64,000 bases of DNA from IDS-8 sp035304345 (GTDB lineage Bacteria > Pseudomonadota > Gammaproteobacteria > Steroidobacterales > Woeseiaceae). Both the position numbers and the translations under genes were made by a program. The notes beneath the pieces were generated by a model. The model had not been told where the DNA came from and made no database searches. It saw only the letters and a list, made by a program, of their open reading frames with translations. Location of the stretch: positions 1-64,000 of the forward strand of contig DATGQE010000053.1 in the NCBI GenBank assembly GCA_035304345.1, given 5' to 3'. Shown piece after piece: positions 16,132 through 24,069 of the stretch; the stretch's first letter is position 1; every line of letters starts with the position of its first letter.

Positions 16132-17160
16132 ATGCCCGCGCAGAGCGCCACCGCGTCGTCCGTGTGCCTGCTGGCACTGCCCGAAACCACTCCCACGTCC
16201 CTGTACGGACTCCTCGAGGTCTTCTCCGCGGTAGGCGTGAGCTGGAACGAGCTCACCGGCGAGAGCGTGCATGTGCCACCGCTCGCGCCACGCATCGTGT
16301 CGCGCGACGGAAAGCCCTTCACCTCGATCCAGGGCATGCACTTCACGCCCGCCTGCGCGATCACGGACGTCGAACGCTGCGACATCGCGATCGTCACCGA
16401 TCTCGCACTGGGCCCGGAGGCCGACCCGCGCGGTCGCTGGCCGGAGGAGACGGCCTGGATGCGCGCGCAGCTCGAGCGCGGCGCGATCGTCTGCTCCGTG
16501 TGCACCGGCGCCTTGTTCCTGGCGGAAGCCGGCATGCTCGATGGTCTCGATGCGACCACCCACTGGGGCGCAACCGCCATCTTCTCGCGCTGCTATCCGC
16601 GCGTGCGTCTCGTGCCCGAGCGCATCCTGTGTCCCACCGGTCCCGACCAGCGCATCGTGACGGGAGGCGGCTCGTCGGCCTGGGCCGATCTCGCGCTTTA
16701 CCTCGTTGCACGCACGCGCGGTGCGGCCGAGGCCGTGCGCATCGCGAAGATCTTCGTTCTCGGCGATCACGCCGACGGGCAGCTTCCGTTCACGGCGATG
16801 AACCGCCACCGTTACCACGAGGATGGGGTGATCGGCCGCTGCCAGGCCTGGATCGCCGAGCACTACGTGGAGCCGAACCCCGTCGCGCGCATGGTCGAGT
16901 ACTCCGGTCTCGCGGCACGCACGTTCAAGCGGCGCTTCCGGCAGGCGACCGGCTACACGCCGGTCGACTACGTCCAGGCGCTGCGCGTCGAGGAGGCAAA
17001 GCAATGGCTGGAAGCGAGCGACGAGCCGGTCGACGCGATCGCGCACAAGGTCGGCTACGAAGACCCGGCGTACTTCCGCAAGCTGTTCAAGCGCCGCACG
17101 GGCATCACGCCCGGCCGGTACCGGCAGCGCTTCCAGTCCATAAGCAGGCTCGGCCGCTGA
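16132..17160 (+). CDS. GlxA-type transcriptional regulator (DJ-1/PfpI domain plus AraC HTH)
   Basis: From the ATG at 16132 the protein is 342 residues. The N-terminal half is a class I glutamine-amidotransferase-like domain (VCLLALPETTPTSLYGLLEVF; nucleophile-elbow-like VCSVCTGALFLAEAGMLDG). The C-terminal 100 residues are an AraC helix-turn-helix pair (ARMVEYSGLAARTFKRRFRQATGYTPVDYVQALRVEEA, VGYEDPAYFRKLFKRRTGITPGRYR). Such regulators activate genes for quaternary-amine or other catabolism; here the target is unknown. The reading frame stays open upstream to 15922, but that part is a shadow of the GntR gene and spacer. The gene follows the GntR regulator by about 145 bases on the same strand. 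Confidence 0.88.
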   Translation: MPAQSATASSVCLLALPETTPTSLYGLLEVFSAVGVSWNELTGESVHVPPLAPRIVSRDGKPFTSIQGMHFTPACAITDVERCDIAIVTDLALGPEADPRGRWPEETAWMRAQLERGAIVCSVCTGALFLAEAGMLDGLDATTHWGATAIFSRCYPRVRLVPERILCPTGPDQRIVTGGGSSAWADLALYLVARTRGAAEAVRIAKIFVLGDHADGQLPFTAMNRHRYHEDGVIGRCQAWIAEHYVEPNPVARMVEYSGLAARTFKRRFRQATGYTPVDYVQALRVEEAKQWLEASDEPVDAIAHKVGYEDPAYFRKLFKRRTGITPGRYRQRFQSISRLGR

Positions 17161-17214
17161 CGCGCGGCATCGGCGGCGCGGCGCTGCTCGCGACGCTCCT
17201 GCCGTCCGTGGGCG

Positions 17215-17721
17215 TTACCGCATGGAGTACGTCAGGCCCAGGACCACGCGGGGTTCCACCACGGAGGGATAGAACGCGCGGCGCGCCCGGCTGCTCGTGC
17301 CGTGCCAGGCTAGCTGCCACGTGAACGCATCGATCTCGCCCGAGAGCGAGACACGGGCATGCTGGTACGCCTCGCCCCAGTCGCGTGCATGGCGCAGGTC
17401 GAAGCGACCCGTTTCGAGACCGAGCATGAGGCCCGCCGGCAGCTCGAAAGTCGTACCGGCCCCGAAGTAGAACGCGCGCGCACCGCTGCCGAACACGTCG
17501 TCGGTCCACGCGGCAAACAGGCGATGCCGGCCATCGAAGGTCAGCCGGCCCGTCCACTCGGTGTAGTCGTAGTCGTAACCCGGCAGCGTGCCCGGGTTGA
17601 GGTACCGGATGTCGCCCACGGCGACCGACAGCCGCTCGCTGAGCGCACGCTCGTACTCGATCACCGCGTCGACTTCCAGGCGCGCACCGTCGTCCGGATC
17701 ACCGTAGCCCATGTAGTCCAC
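17215..17721 (-). pseudogene. N-terminally truncated outer-membrane protein, TorF/TIGR02001-like
   Basis: The frame encodes 168 residues of alternating beta-strands (VDAVIEYERALSERLSVAVGDIRYLN, YDYDYTEWTGRLTF, FYFGAGTTFELPAGLMLGLETGRFDL), ending in LGLTYSMR. This resembles the C-terminal two-thirds of the TIGR02001/TorF family of putative porins. The usual signal peptide and first strands (roughly 60-80 residues) are missing. Upstream of the GTG at 17721 the frame continues for about eleven odd, Arg-rich codons to a stop near 17752, and beyond that lies the sigma-factor promoter. The gene therefore appears cut off at its 5' end by a rearrangement and is probably not functional. Family assignment is from recalled sequence pattern. 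Confidence 0.55.
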
Positions 17722-17811
17722 GCGCCGGCGGCGGGCGAAGCTGTAGCGAGTTTACGCCTCGCGTGCGTGCCGGCGCACATGACATAACGCGGCGCCGTGC
17801 GCCATATCCAC

Positions 17812-17820
17812 TGCTATACT
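17812..17820 (+). promoter_or_regulatory. Extended -10 promoter of the sigma/kinase operon
   Basis: TGCTATACT is an extended -10 (TGn plus TATACT) 44 bases before the sigma-factor start codon. No clear -35 is seen, which is common for extended -10 promoters. Confidence 0.5.
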
Positions 17821-17864
17821 CGCAGTCGAACAAAAGCCCGAATGCGGTGGCGGGCACGACACCA

Positions 17865-18446
17865 ATGACGACCGAGCCGATCACCCGCCTGCTCGATGCC
17901 GCCCGCAGCGGTGACCTCGACGCGTCGGCAGCACTGTTCAATGCGGTGTACAAGGAGCTGCAGTCGCTCGCACGCGCGCACCGCCGGCGCTGGCGCGGGA
18001 ACGACACGCTGAACACCACCGCGCTGATCCACGAAGCCTTCCTGAAGCTCGCCGGGCCCGCCGATTTCGTGAACCGCAAGCACTTCTTCGCGACGGCCTC
18101 CAAGGCCATGCGGCAGGTGCTGGTGAACTACGCCGAGCAGCAGCGGACGGCAAAGCGCGGCGGCGACGCATTGCGCGTGACGCTGGACGAGGCGACGCTG
18201 GCGAGCGAGGTCACCGCCGAGGAGCTGCTCGACCTGCACCGGGTGTTGACCCGGCTGGAAGCGGAGAATCCGCGCCGCTGCCGCATCGTCGAATGTCGCG
18301 TGTTCGGCGGCATGACCATCGAGGAGGCGGCGGAAGCGCTGTCGATCTCGCCTGCGACGGTCAAGCGGGAATGGCAGATCGCGTCCGCACAGATCTACCG
18401 GGAGCTCGAGGCGGCACGGGGAACGCCTGCGCCGAATCCCCGCTGA
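17865..18446 (+). CDS. ECF-type RNA polymerase sigma factor (TIGR02999-like)
   Basis: The 193-residue protein from the ATG at 17865 has sigma region 2 (LFNAVYKELQSLARAHRRRW, ALIHEAFLKLAGPADFVNRKHFFATASKAMRQVLVNYAEQQRTAKRGG). This carries the characteristic HFFA..A..MR.ilvd.AR pattern of the TIGR02999 group. Region 4 follows (CRIVECRVFGGMTIEEAAEALSISPATVKREWQIASAQIYREL). The frame upstream of 17865 includes the promoter and is not coding. This group typically has no membrane anti-sigma factor and sits next to a Ser/Thr kinase with TPR-like repeats, exactly as here (18-base gap). Regulation through the neighbouring kinase is inferred from that pairing. Confidence 0.9.
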   Translation: MTTEPITRLLDAARSGDLDASAALFNAVYKELQSLARAHRRRWRGNDTLNTTALIHEAFLKLAGPADFVNRKHFFATASKAMRQVLVNYAEQQRTAKRGGDALRVTLDEATLASEVTAEELLDLHRVLTRLEAENPRRCRIVECRVFGGMTIEEAAEALSISPATVKREWQIASAQIYRELEAARGTPAPNPR

Positions 18447-18464
18447 TTCCGGTATGACGGGGGC

Positions 18465-21212
18465 ATGAACGAAATCTCGTCCAGGCAGGTCGAGCAGCTC
18501 TTCCTCGTCGCCCTCGAGCTCGGGCCGGACAAGCGGCGCGCCTTCCTGGACGAGGCTTGCGCCGGCAACGCAGAGCTGCGCGCGGAAGTCGAGGCGATGC
18601 TCGAAGCCGCCGAGCGCTCCGCCGCCTATTTCGAGAAGCTGCCTGAGCGCCTCGGCGTGGCCGGCCTCATGAGCGGCTCCGGCGGCTCTCCGTGCGCCGT
18701 CGGCGAACCCGGGGAGCAATACGGGCAATACCGGCTGACGGAGCCCGTCGGGCAAGGCGGAATGGGCGCCGTATGGCGCGCCGTCCGCAGCGACGGCCGC
18801 TACGAGGGCGAAGTGGCCCTGAAGCTGCTGGCGCACGGTACCGGCACCGCGGCGGCCGAGCGCTTCGCGCGCGAGGCGCGCTACCTCGCGAAGCTCGCGC
18901 ACCCGAACATCGCGCGGCTGCTCGACGCGGGCGTGGGAGAGCACGGCCAGCCGTATCTCGTGCTCGAGCTCGTCCACGGCGTTCCCATCGACCGCTACTG
19001 CGACGAGCACGCCCTCTCGATCGAAGCGCGCGTCGGCCTGTTCCTCGCCGTCCTCGATGCAGTCTCACATGCGCACGCGCACCTGATCGTGCATCGCGAC
19101 ATCAAGCCGTCCAACGTGCAGGTCACGCCGGACGGCACGGTGAAGCTGCTCGACTTCGGCGTCGCGAAGCTGCTCACCGAAGACATCGGCGGCGGGCTGA
19201 CGCGCGAGCTCGGCGCGGCGCTCACGCCGGAGTACGCGGCCCCGGAGCAGCTCGAAGGCGAGCCGGTGACCACCGCCACCGACGTGTACTCGCTTGGACT
19301 GCTTCTCTGGCTGCTCCTGACCGGCAGCAATCCGCGCGAGGCCGCCGGGCCGCGGTCTCTCGCCGAGCTGCGCGCACTCGCGCGCAGGGAGCCGACGCGG
19401 CTGCCCGACGCGGTGACGAGCCCGCCCACCGCCGAGCGCGTCGCCGAGATCGCACAACGCCGCAACGCCTCGACGTCCGAGCTCGTGAAGACGCTGAGGA
19501 GCGATCTCGACAACATCGTGCGCAAGGCGCTCGCCGTCAGTCCTGCCGAGCGTTATGCAACCGTCGCGGATTTCGTCCAGGACCTGCGGCGGTTTCTTGC
19601 CCACGAGCCCGTCACGGCACAGGCGCAGACGATCGCGTACCGCGCACGCAAGTTCGTCCGACGGCATCGCGGCGGAGTGCTCGCCGCCTCCCTCACGACC
19701 CTGGCCCTCGTTGCCGCCGCTGCGATCGCAACCTGGCAGGGCGTCGAGGCGCGACGACAGCGCGATCTCGTGATCTACGAACAGCAGCGCCTGCAGGCGA
19801 CCAACGAGTTCCTCACGCTGCTCCTCGGCGAAGTCGGCTCCGGCGACGAGCCGCTGACGCTGGTCGACCTGCTCGACCGCGGCACCGAAATGCTCGACCG
19901 GCAGTTCGGTGCGGACGAAAGGTTCATCGCACACACCTTGTACCAGGTCTCGATGTTCTACGGACGGCTCGGCCGGATCGATCGCCAGCTCGAGCTGCTG
20001 CAGCAGGCGGAGGCGGTGGCGAGGGACCTCGACGATGCCTACCTGCTCGGCCTCGCGTTGTGCGCGCAGGCACGCGTGCAGCGGCCGGCCGACGTCGCGG
20101 CGGCGGCCAGGAATCTCGCGAGCGGGCGGGAGGCGCTCGCCGCCCTCTCCGACCCGCCATGGGACATACGCGAGGAGTGCTGGCGGGCCGAGGCGCTGGC
20201 GCGCGAAGCGGAAGGTGACCGGGAGGGCGCGATTGCGGCGCTCGAGGCTGCGCTCGCGTCGCTGGCGACGAGCCCGATGCCGGATGGGGCGGCGCGCGCG
20301 TTGCTGCTCAACGACCTGTCCGAGCAGTACTACAAGGCCGACCGCGTGGACGACGCGCTGGCCATGAACGCCGAGCTGCTCGATACCATGGACCGCATCG
20401 GGCGCGGGGGCACCATCGACAAGGTGATCTACCTCCTGAACCGTGCGGCCATCCTGAGCCGGATGGGCGAGCTGGTCGAAGCGGCGGGCGCACAGCAGCA
20501 GGCACTCGCGCGTCTCGACCAGCTCGACTCCGCGGGACACATCCTCGTCGGTGCCCGCGGGCATTACGCCAACACGCTGTTGCGCCTCGGTCGCTACGAA
20601 GAGGCACTCGCGCTGTTCAAGGCCGGGCGCGAGGCCGCCGCGGCAGCCGGCAACACCCGCTTCCTGGCGCAGTTCGACCTGATGATCGGCATCACCCTCG
20701 GCCGGATGGGACGCACGGCGGAAGCCGAGCAGCACCTGGCGGATGCGGAGGCGGTTTACGACGACGACCCGGGGGCGAATGCAAGACTGCTCGAAGAGCT
20801 GGCGCTGGCTCGCGCACGCAACCGGTTTCACGACGGCGACCATGCGGCGGCACGGGCGGCGGTAGAGGCGGCGCTCGCGCGTGCCGGCTACCCGCAACGG
20901 AAGGACGCGCCGGGGCTCACGAGCATCCTGCACACCGCGGCACAGCTCGCGCTCGACGACGGCGATGCAGCCAGCGCGGAACGGTACGCGAGCGACGCCT
21001 GCGACGTGTTTCTCGACATCGCCCGCGATCCCGCTTTGAGCGGCGACATCGGCCAGTTCCTGCTGCTGCGCGCCAAGGCTCGCCGGATGCAGGGCAACGT
21101 TGCGGGGGCGGCGGCCGATCTCGAGCGGGCGCTCGTCTCGCTCGCCAACGGCCTCGGGCAGGACCATCCGATCACCAGGGAAGCACGCGCGCTGCGCGCG
21201 AGCTTGCCGTAA
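18465..21212 (+). CDS. Transmembrane serine/threonine protein kinase with TPR-like sensor region
   Basis: The 915-residue protein has three parts. After a helical N-terminus of about 85 residues, a complete Hanks-type kinase runs to about residue 380. It has the glycine loop VGQGGMGAVWRA, the VALKLL lysine, HRDIKPSN (about 209-216), the DFG of LLDFGVAKLL (about 230) and the APE of EYAAPEQL. One membrane helix follows (GVLAASLTTLALVAAAAIATW, about 403-425). The last 480 residues are helical repeats of TPR type (ALALFKAGREAAAAAGNTRF, GRTAEAEQHLADAEAVY) that would face the periplasm. All catalytic residues are present. It is cotranscribed with the sigma factor 18 bases upstream, its probable phosphorylation target. 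Confidence 0.93.
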   Translation: MNEISSRQVEQLFLVALELGPDKRRAFLDEACAGNAELRAEVEAMLEAAERSAAYFEKLPERLGVAGLMSGSGGSPCAVGEPGEQYGQYRLTEPVGQGGMGAVWRAVRSDGRYEGEVALKLLAHGTGTAAAERFAREARYLAKLAHPNIARLLDAGVGEHGQPYLVLELVHGVPIDRYCDEHALSIEARVGLFLAVLDAVSHAHAHLIVHRDIKPSNVQVTPDGTVKLLDFGVAKLLTEDIGGGLTRELGAALTPEYAAPEQLEGEPVTTATDVYSLGLLLWLLLTGSNPREAAGPRSLAELRALARREPTRLPDAVTSPPTAERVAEIAQRRNASTSELVKTLRSDLDNIVRKALAVSPAERYATVADFVQDLRRFLAHEPVTAQAQTIAYRARKFVRRHRGGVLAASLTTLALVAAAAIATWQGVEARRQRDLVIYEQQRLQATNEFLTLLLGEVGSGDEPLTLVDLLDRGTEMLDRQFGADERFIAHTLYQVSMFYGRLGRIDRQLELLQQAEAVARDLDDAYLLGLALCAQARVQRPADVAAAARNLASGREALAALSDPPWDIREECWRAEALAREAEGDREGAIAALEAALASLATSPMPDGAARALLLNDLSEQYYKADRVDDALAMNAELLDTMDRIGRGGTIDKVIYLLNRAAILSRMGELVEAAGAQQQALARLDQLDSAGHILVGARGHYANTLLRLGRYEEALALFKAGREAAAAAGNTRFLAQFDLMIGITLGRMGRTAEAEQHLADAEAVYDDDPGANARLLEELALARARNRFHDGDHAAARAAVEAALARAGYPQRKDAPGLTSILHTAAQLALDDGDAASAERYASDACDVFLDIARDPALSGDIGQFLLLRAKARRMQGNVAGAAADLERALVSLANGLGQDHPITREARALRASLP

Positions 21213-21229
21213 GGTCCGTTCGCTCCTAC
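21212..21229. repeat. Degenerate REP-like element at a convergent gene junction
   Basis: On the minus strand the sequence reads GTAGGAGCGAA; its TAG (21226-21228) is the stop codon of the channel gene. The opposite arm (GTAAGG next to the kinase stop) matches only imperfectly. It belongs with the better copies at 24047-24069 and 45663-45686. Confidence 0.45.
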
Positions 21230-21894
21230 GCGGGGCGGCGGCGGTTGCTCCATGCACCGTGCGCCCAGCAGGCGGGGCCGAGGAGCGCGTAGATCCAGCC
21301 GGGCAGGCCGAACGCGACGCCGATTTCGAGCCAGGCGAGCAGCATCGACGATAGACCGACCAGCACGAACACGCCGTAGTGGCGCTTCAGGAAGTGCGCT
21401 TCATGCAGCTCCCCGGGGCCGAGGCCGAGCACCCCGGCGCGGCGGGTCGCGTGCCGGTACATCAGGCTCACGAACGTGAAGATCAGCACGAAACCGAGGC
21501 TGTACAGGAGGAACAGCGTCGCGAGCTCCTCGAGCGAGGCAATCGTCGGCAGGCGCGTGTAGTCGCCGAGGCGGAACACGTAGCCGCTCAGGCCCGCCGC
21601 GACGAACTTGAGCGGGAACACGTAGAACAGGATCACGAACAGAAGACAGGCATTCAAGGCAATCGTCCAGCCGTCTTCCAGCGCGTAACGACGGAAATAG
21701 GCGTTGTGGACCGCCCAGAGCAGTACCAGCGCGAGAAAGCCGAGCGCGAACGCGCCCATCCCGGACAGATCGGCGAGCAGCTCGGAAAAGCTGTTCGGCA
21801 CTTCGAGCGACACGACGAGGAGCGTGGCGGCGAACGCGAACACGCCGTCCGAGAAAGCCTCGAGGCGCGTCGAGTCGCTGCGTCGCTGGAGCAT
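21226..21894 (-). CDS. TMEM175-family (DUF1211) potassium channel-like membrane protein
   Basis: The 222-residue protein opens with the family signature RLEAFSDGVFAFAATLLVV (R-x3-FSDG in helix 1). This forms the selectivity region in bacterial TMEM175 potassium channels. About six hydrophobic helices follow (ALGFLALVLLWAVHNAYF, ACLLFVILFYVFPLKF, LATLFLLYSLGFVLIF and the C-terminal pair). Length fits a single six-helix repeat, which assembles as a tetramer. It converges on the kinase gene, with its stop codon inside a REP-like sequence, and is transcribed away from the ABC exporter. It has no obvious functional tie to its neighbours. Confidence 0.9.
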   Translation of the reverse strand: MLQRRSDSTRLEAFSDGVFAFAATLLVVSLEVPNSFSELLADLSGMGAFALGFLALVLLWAVHNAYFRRYALEDGWTIALNACLLFVILFYVFPLKFVAAGLSGYVFRLGDYTRLPTIASLEELATLFLLYSLGFVLIFTFVSLMYRHATRRAGVLGLGPGELHEAHFLKRHYGVFVLVGLSSMLLAWLEIGVAFGLPGWIYALLGPACWAHGAWSNRRRPA

Positions 21895-22119
21895 CTGGCG
21901 TCCCCCGCCGCCCGGCGTCTCGTGCGCCGGTTCGCGGCCGTTGCTGCCGCCGATTATAGCCGCGGCGGCTGCGAACCGGACCGGCCTGCGGCTCAGTCAC
22001 CCGCGACCCGAGCGGCACGGCCTGACGCCTCCGGCGGGAGAACGACCCGCCGGGGCGCGTGTTTCCCGTTCGGACCGGGTACGGCGGCCGGGGCCTCCGG
22101 GGCGGCCCCCGGATTTCGA

Positions 22120-22125
22120 TACAAT
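22120..22125 (+). promoter_or_regulatory. Possible -10 element of the ABC exporter gene
   Basis: TACAAT located 54 bases before the GTG start of the exporter, in the divergent gap with the channel gene. No convincing -35 at the right distance. Confidence 0.3.
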
Positions 22126-22178
22126 AGCGGCGGAACAGCCCGCACCCATTTCCCTTCACCAGGACCCGGATCCACGCC

Positions 22179-24050
22179 GTGACGTCGGACGATACGACAC
22201 CTGGCGGCGGCGCGGTCGCCGCCGACGAGCGCGACGACACCGTCGCGCCGGTCGACCGTGCCGCGGGCGCCAAGGGCGACCTCGCCGTCATCGGCGACCT
22301 GGTGCCCTACCTCAAGCCGTACATCGGGCGCATCACCCTCGCCCTGCTCCTCGTCATCGCGGCGAAGCTCGCCAACCTGGCGGTGCCGTTCTTCCTGAAG
22401 GAGATCGTCGACCAGCTCAACGTCGAGCCGAACCTGCTCGTGATGCCGGTCGCGCTGCTTCTCGCCTACGGCGCCGCCCGCGTCAGCGTCACCTTGTTCA
22501 CGGAATTGCGGCAGGTCGTGTTCGCGCGCGTCATGGCGCGCGCCTCGCGGCAGATCACCCTCGAGGTGTTCCGCCACCTCCACGGGCTCAGCCTGCGCTT
22601 CCACCTCGGCCGGCGGACCGGCGGAGTCGCGCGCGACGTCGAGCGCGGCGGCACCGCGGTCTCCGACCTGCTCGACTGGACGCTGTACACGATCTTCCCG
22701 ACCGCGGTCGAGGTGATCCTCGTCACCGTGGTGCTCGTGTGGGCGTACGACTGGGGCTTCGCGTTCATCACGCTCGGCACGCTCGTCGCCTACGCGATCT
22801 GGACCTTCGCCATCACCGAGTGGCGGACCCGCTACTACCGCGCCGCCGTCGAGGCCGACACGAAGGCGAACGAGCGCGCGGTGGACTCGCTGCTGAACTA
22901 CGAGACCGTCAAGTACTTCAACAACGAGGAGCACGAGGCGCGCCGTTACGACGACAACCTCCGGCACCTCGAGAACGCGACGGTGAAGGCACAGACGACC
23001 CTCGCCGTGCTCAACCTCGGCCAGACGATCTTCATCGCGCTGGGCGTGACGGCGATGATGTGGCGCGCGGCCGCGGGCGTCACCGCGGGGACACTCACCA
23101 TCGGCGACCTCGTCCTCGTGAACGCCTACCTGCTGCAGCTCTCGGCGCCGCTGTTCCTGCTCGGCATGGTGTACCGCGAGGTGAAGCAGGCGCTGACCAA
23201 CATGGAGCGCCTGTTCGGCCTGCTCGACGAGCGGCAGGACGTGCAGGACCGGCCGGGTGCCGAAGTGCTGTCGGTCACGCGGCCGACCGTGCGCTTCGAG
23301 AACGTGCATTTCGGCTACGACCCGCGCCGGCGCATCCTGCACGGTGTCGATTTCGAGATTCCCGCCGGCGGCACGGTGGCGGTGGTCGGGCACTCGGGAT
23401 CGGGCAAATCGACGCTGACGCGCCTGCTGTACCGCTTCTACGACGTGGACGAGGGTCGCATCACGATCGACGGGCGCGACATCCGCGACTATACCCAGGC
23501 TTCGCTGCGCGCCGCGATCGCGATCGTGCCGCAGGACACGGTGCTGTTCAACGACACCATCTTCTACAACATCCGCTACGGCCGCACGGACGCGACGCGC
23601 GAAGAGGTCGAGCGTGCCGCGCGCGCGGCGCACATCCACGACTTCATCATGGCGATGCCGGACGGCTACGACACCGAAGTCGGCGAACGGGGGCTCAAGC
23701 TCTCGGGCGGCGAGAAGCAGCGCGTCGCGATCGCCCGGGCGCTGCTCAAGAACCCAGCGATCCTGATCTTCGACGAGGCCACCTCCGCGCTCGACTCCCA
23801 GTCGGAGAAATCCATCCAGGCGGAGCTCGACCGCATCCAGGTCGGGCGCACGACGCTCATCATCGCGCACCGGCTGTCGACGGTCATGAACGCCGACCAG
23901 ATCCTCGTGATGGATGGCGGTCGCATCGTCGAGCGCGGCCGCCACGCCGAGCTGCTCGAGGCAGGCGGCTACTACGCGCACATGTGGCGCCTCCAGCAGG
24001 AGCAGCGGCAGGCGGAAACCTCGGCCCCCGCCGCCCACGCCCTCCCGTAG
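22179..24050 (+). CDS. ATM1-type ABC exporter (fused permease and ATPase)
   Basis: The 623-residue half-transporter has a six-helix permease domain (about residues 40-330) with the ATM1-like DLLDWTLYTIFPTAVEV and the loop YETVKYFNNEEHEARRYD. That loop is diagnostic of the mitochondrial ABCB7/Atm1 branch, which exports glutathione-bound sulfur or metal compounds. The ATPase domain has Walker A GHSGSGKST (about 404-412), signature LSGGEKQR (about 508) and Walker B ILIFDEATSALD (about 528), followed by the switch His in IIAHRLST. All catalytic residues are intact. The start is a GTG at 22179. The TAG stop lies inside a palindrome shared with the convergent beta-CASP gene. Confidence 0.93.
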   Translation: MTSDDTTPGGGAVAADERDDTVAPVDRAAGAKGDLAVIGDLVPYLKPYIGRITLALLLVIAAKLANLAVPFFLKEIVDQLNVEPNLLVMPVALLLAYGAARVSVTLFTELRQVVFARVMARASRQITLEVFRHLHGLSLRFHLGRRTGGVARDVERGGTAVSDLLDWTLYTIFPTAVEVILVTVVLVWAYDWGFAFITLGTLVAYAIWTFAITEWRTRYYRAAVEADTKANERAVDSLLNYETVKYFNNEEHEARRYDDNLRHLENATVKAQTTLAVLNLGQTIFIALGVTAMMWRAAAGVTAGTLTIGDLVLVNAYLLQLSAPLFLLGMVYREVKQALTNMERLFGLLDERQDVQDRPGAEVLSVTRPTVRFENVHFGYDPRRRILHGVDFEIPAGGTVAVVGHSGSGKSTLTRLLYRFYDVDEGRITIDGRDIRDYTQASLRAAIAIVPQDTVLFNDTIFYNIRYGRTDATREEVERAARAAHIHDFIMAMPDGYDTEVGERGLKLSGGEKQRVAIARALLKNPAILIFDEATSALDSQSEKSIQAELDRIQVGRTTLIIAHRLSTVMNADQILVMDGGRIVERGRHAELLEAGGYYAHMWRLQQEQRQAETSAPAAHALP

Positions 24051-24069
24051 GAGCGAGCATCCCTCCTAC
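24047..24069. repeat. REP-like palindrome joining two convergent genes, likely bidirectional terminator
   Basis: Perfect inverted repeat GTAGGAG (24047-24053) / CTCCTAC (24063-24069) with a 9-base loop. Its left TAG is the stop of the ABC exporter and its right CTA is the stop (TAG on the minus strand) of the beta-CASP gene. It is one of a small family of GTAGGAGC elements in this window. Confidence 0.7.
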
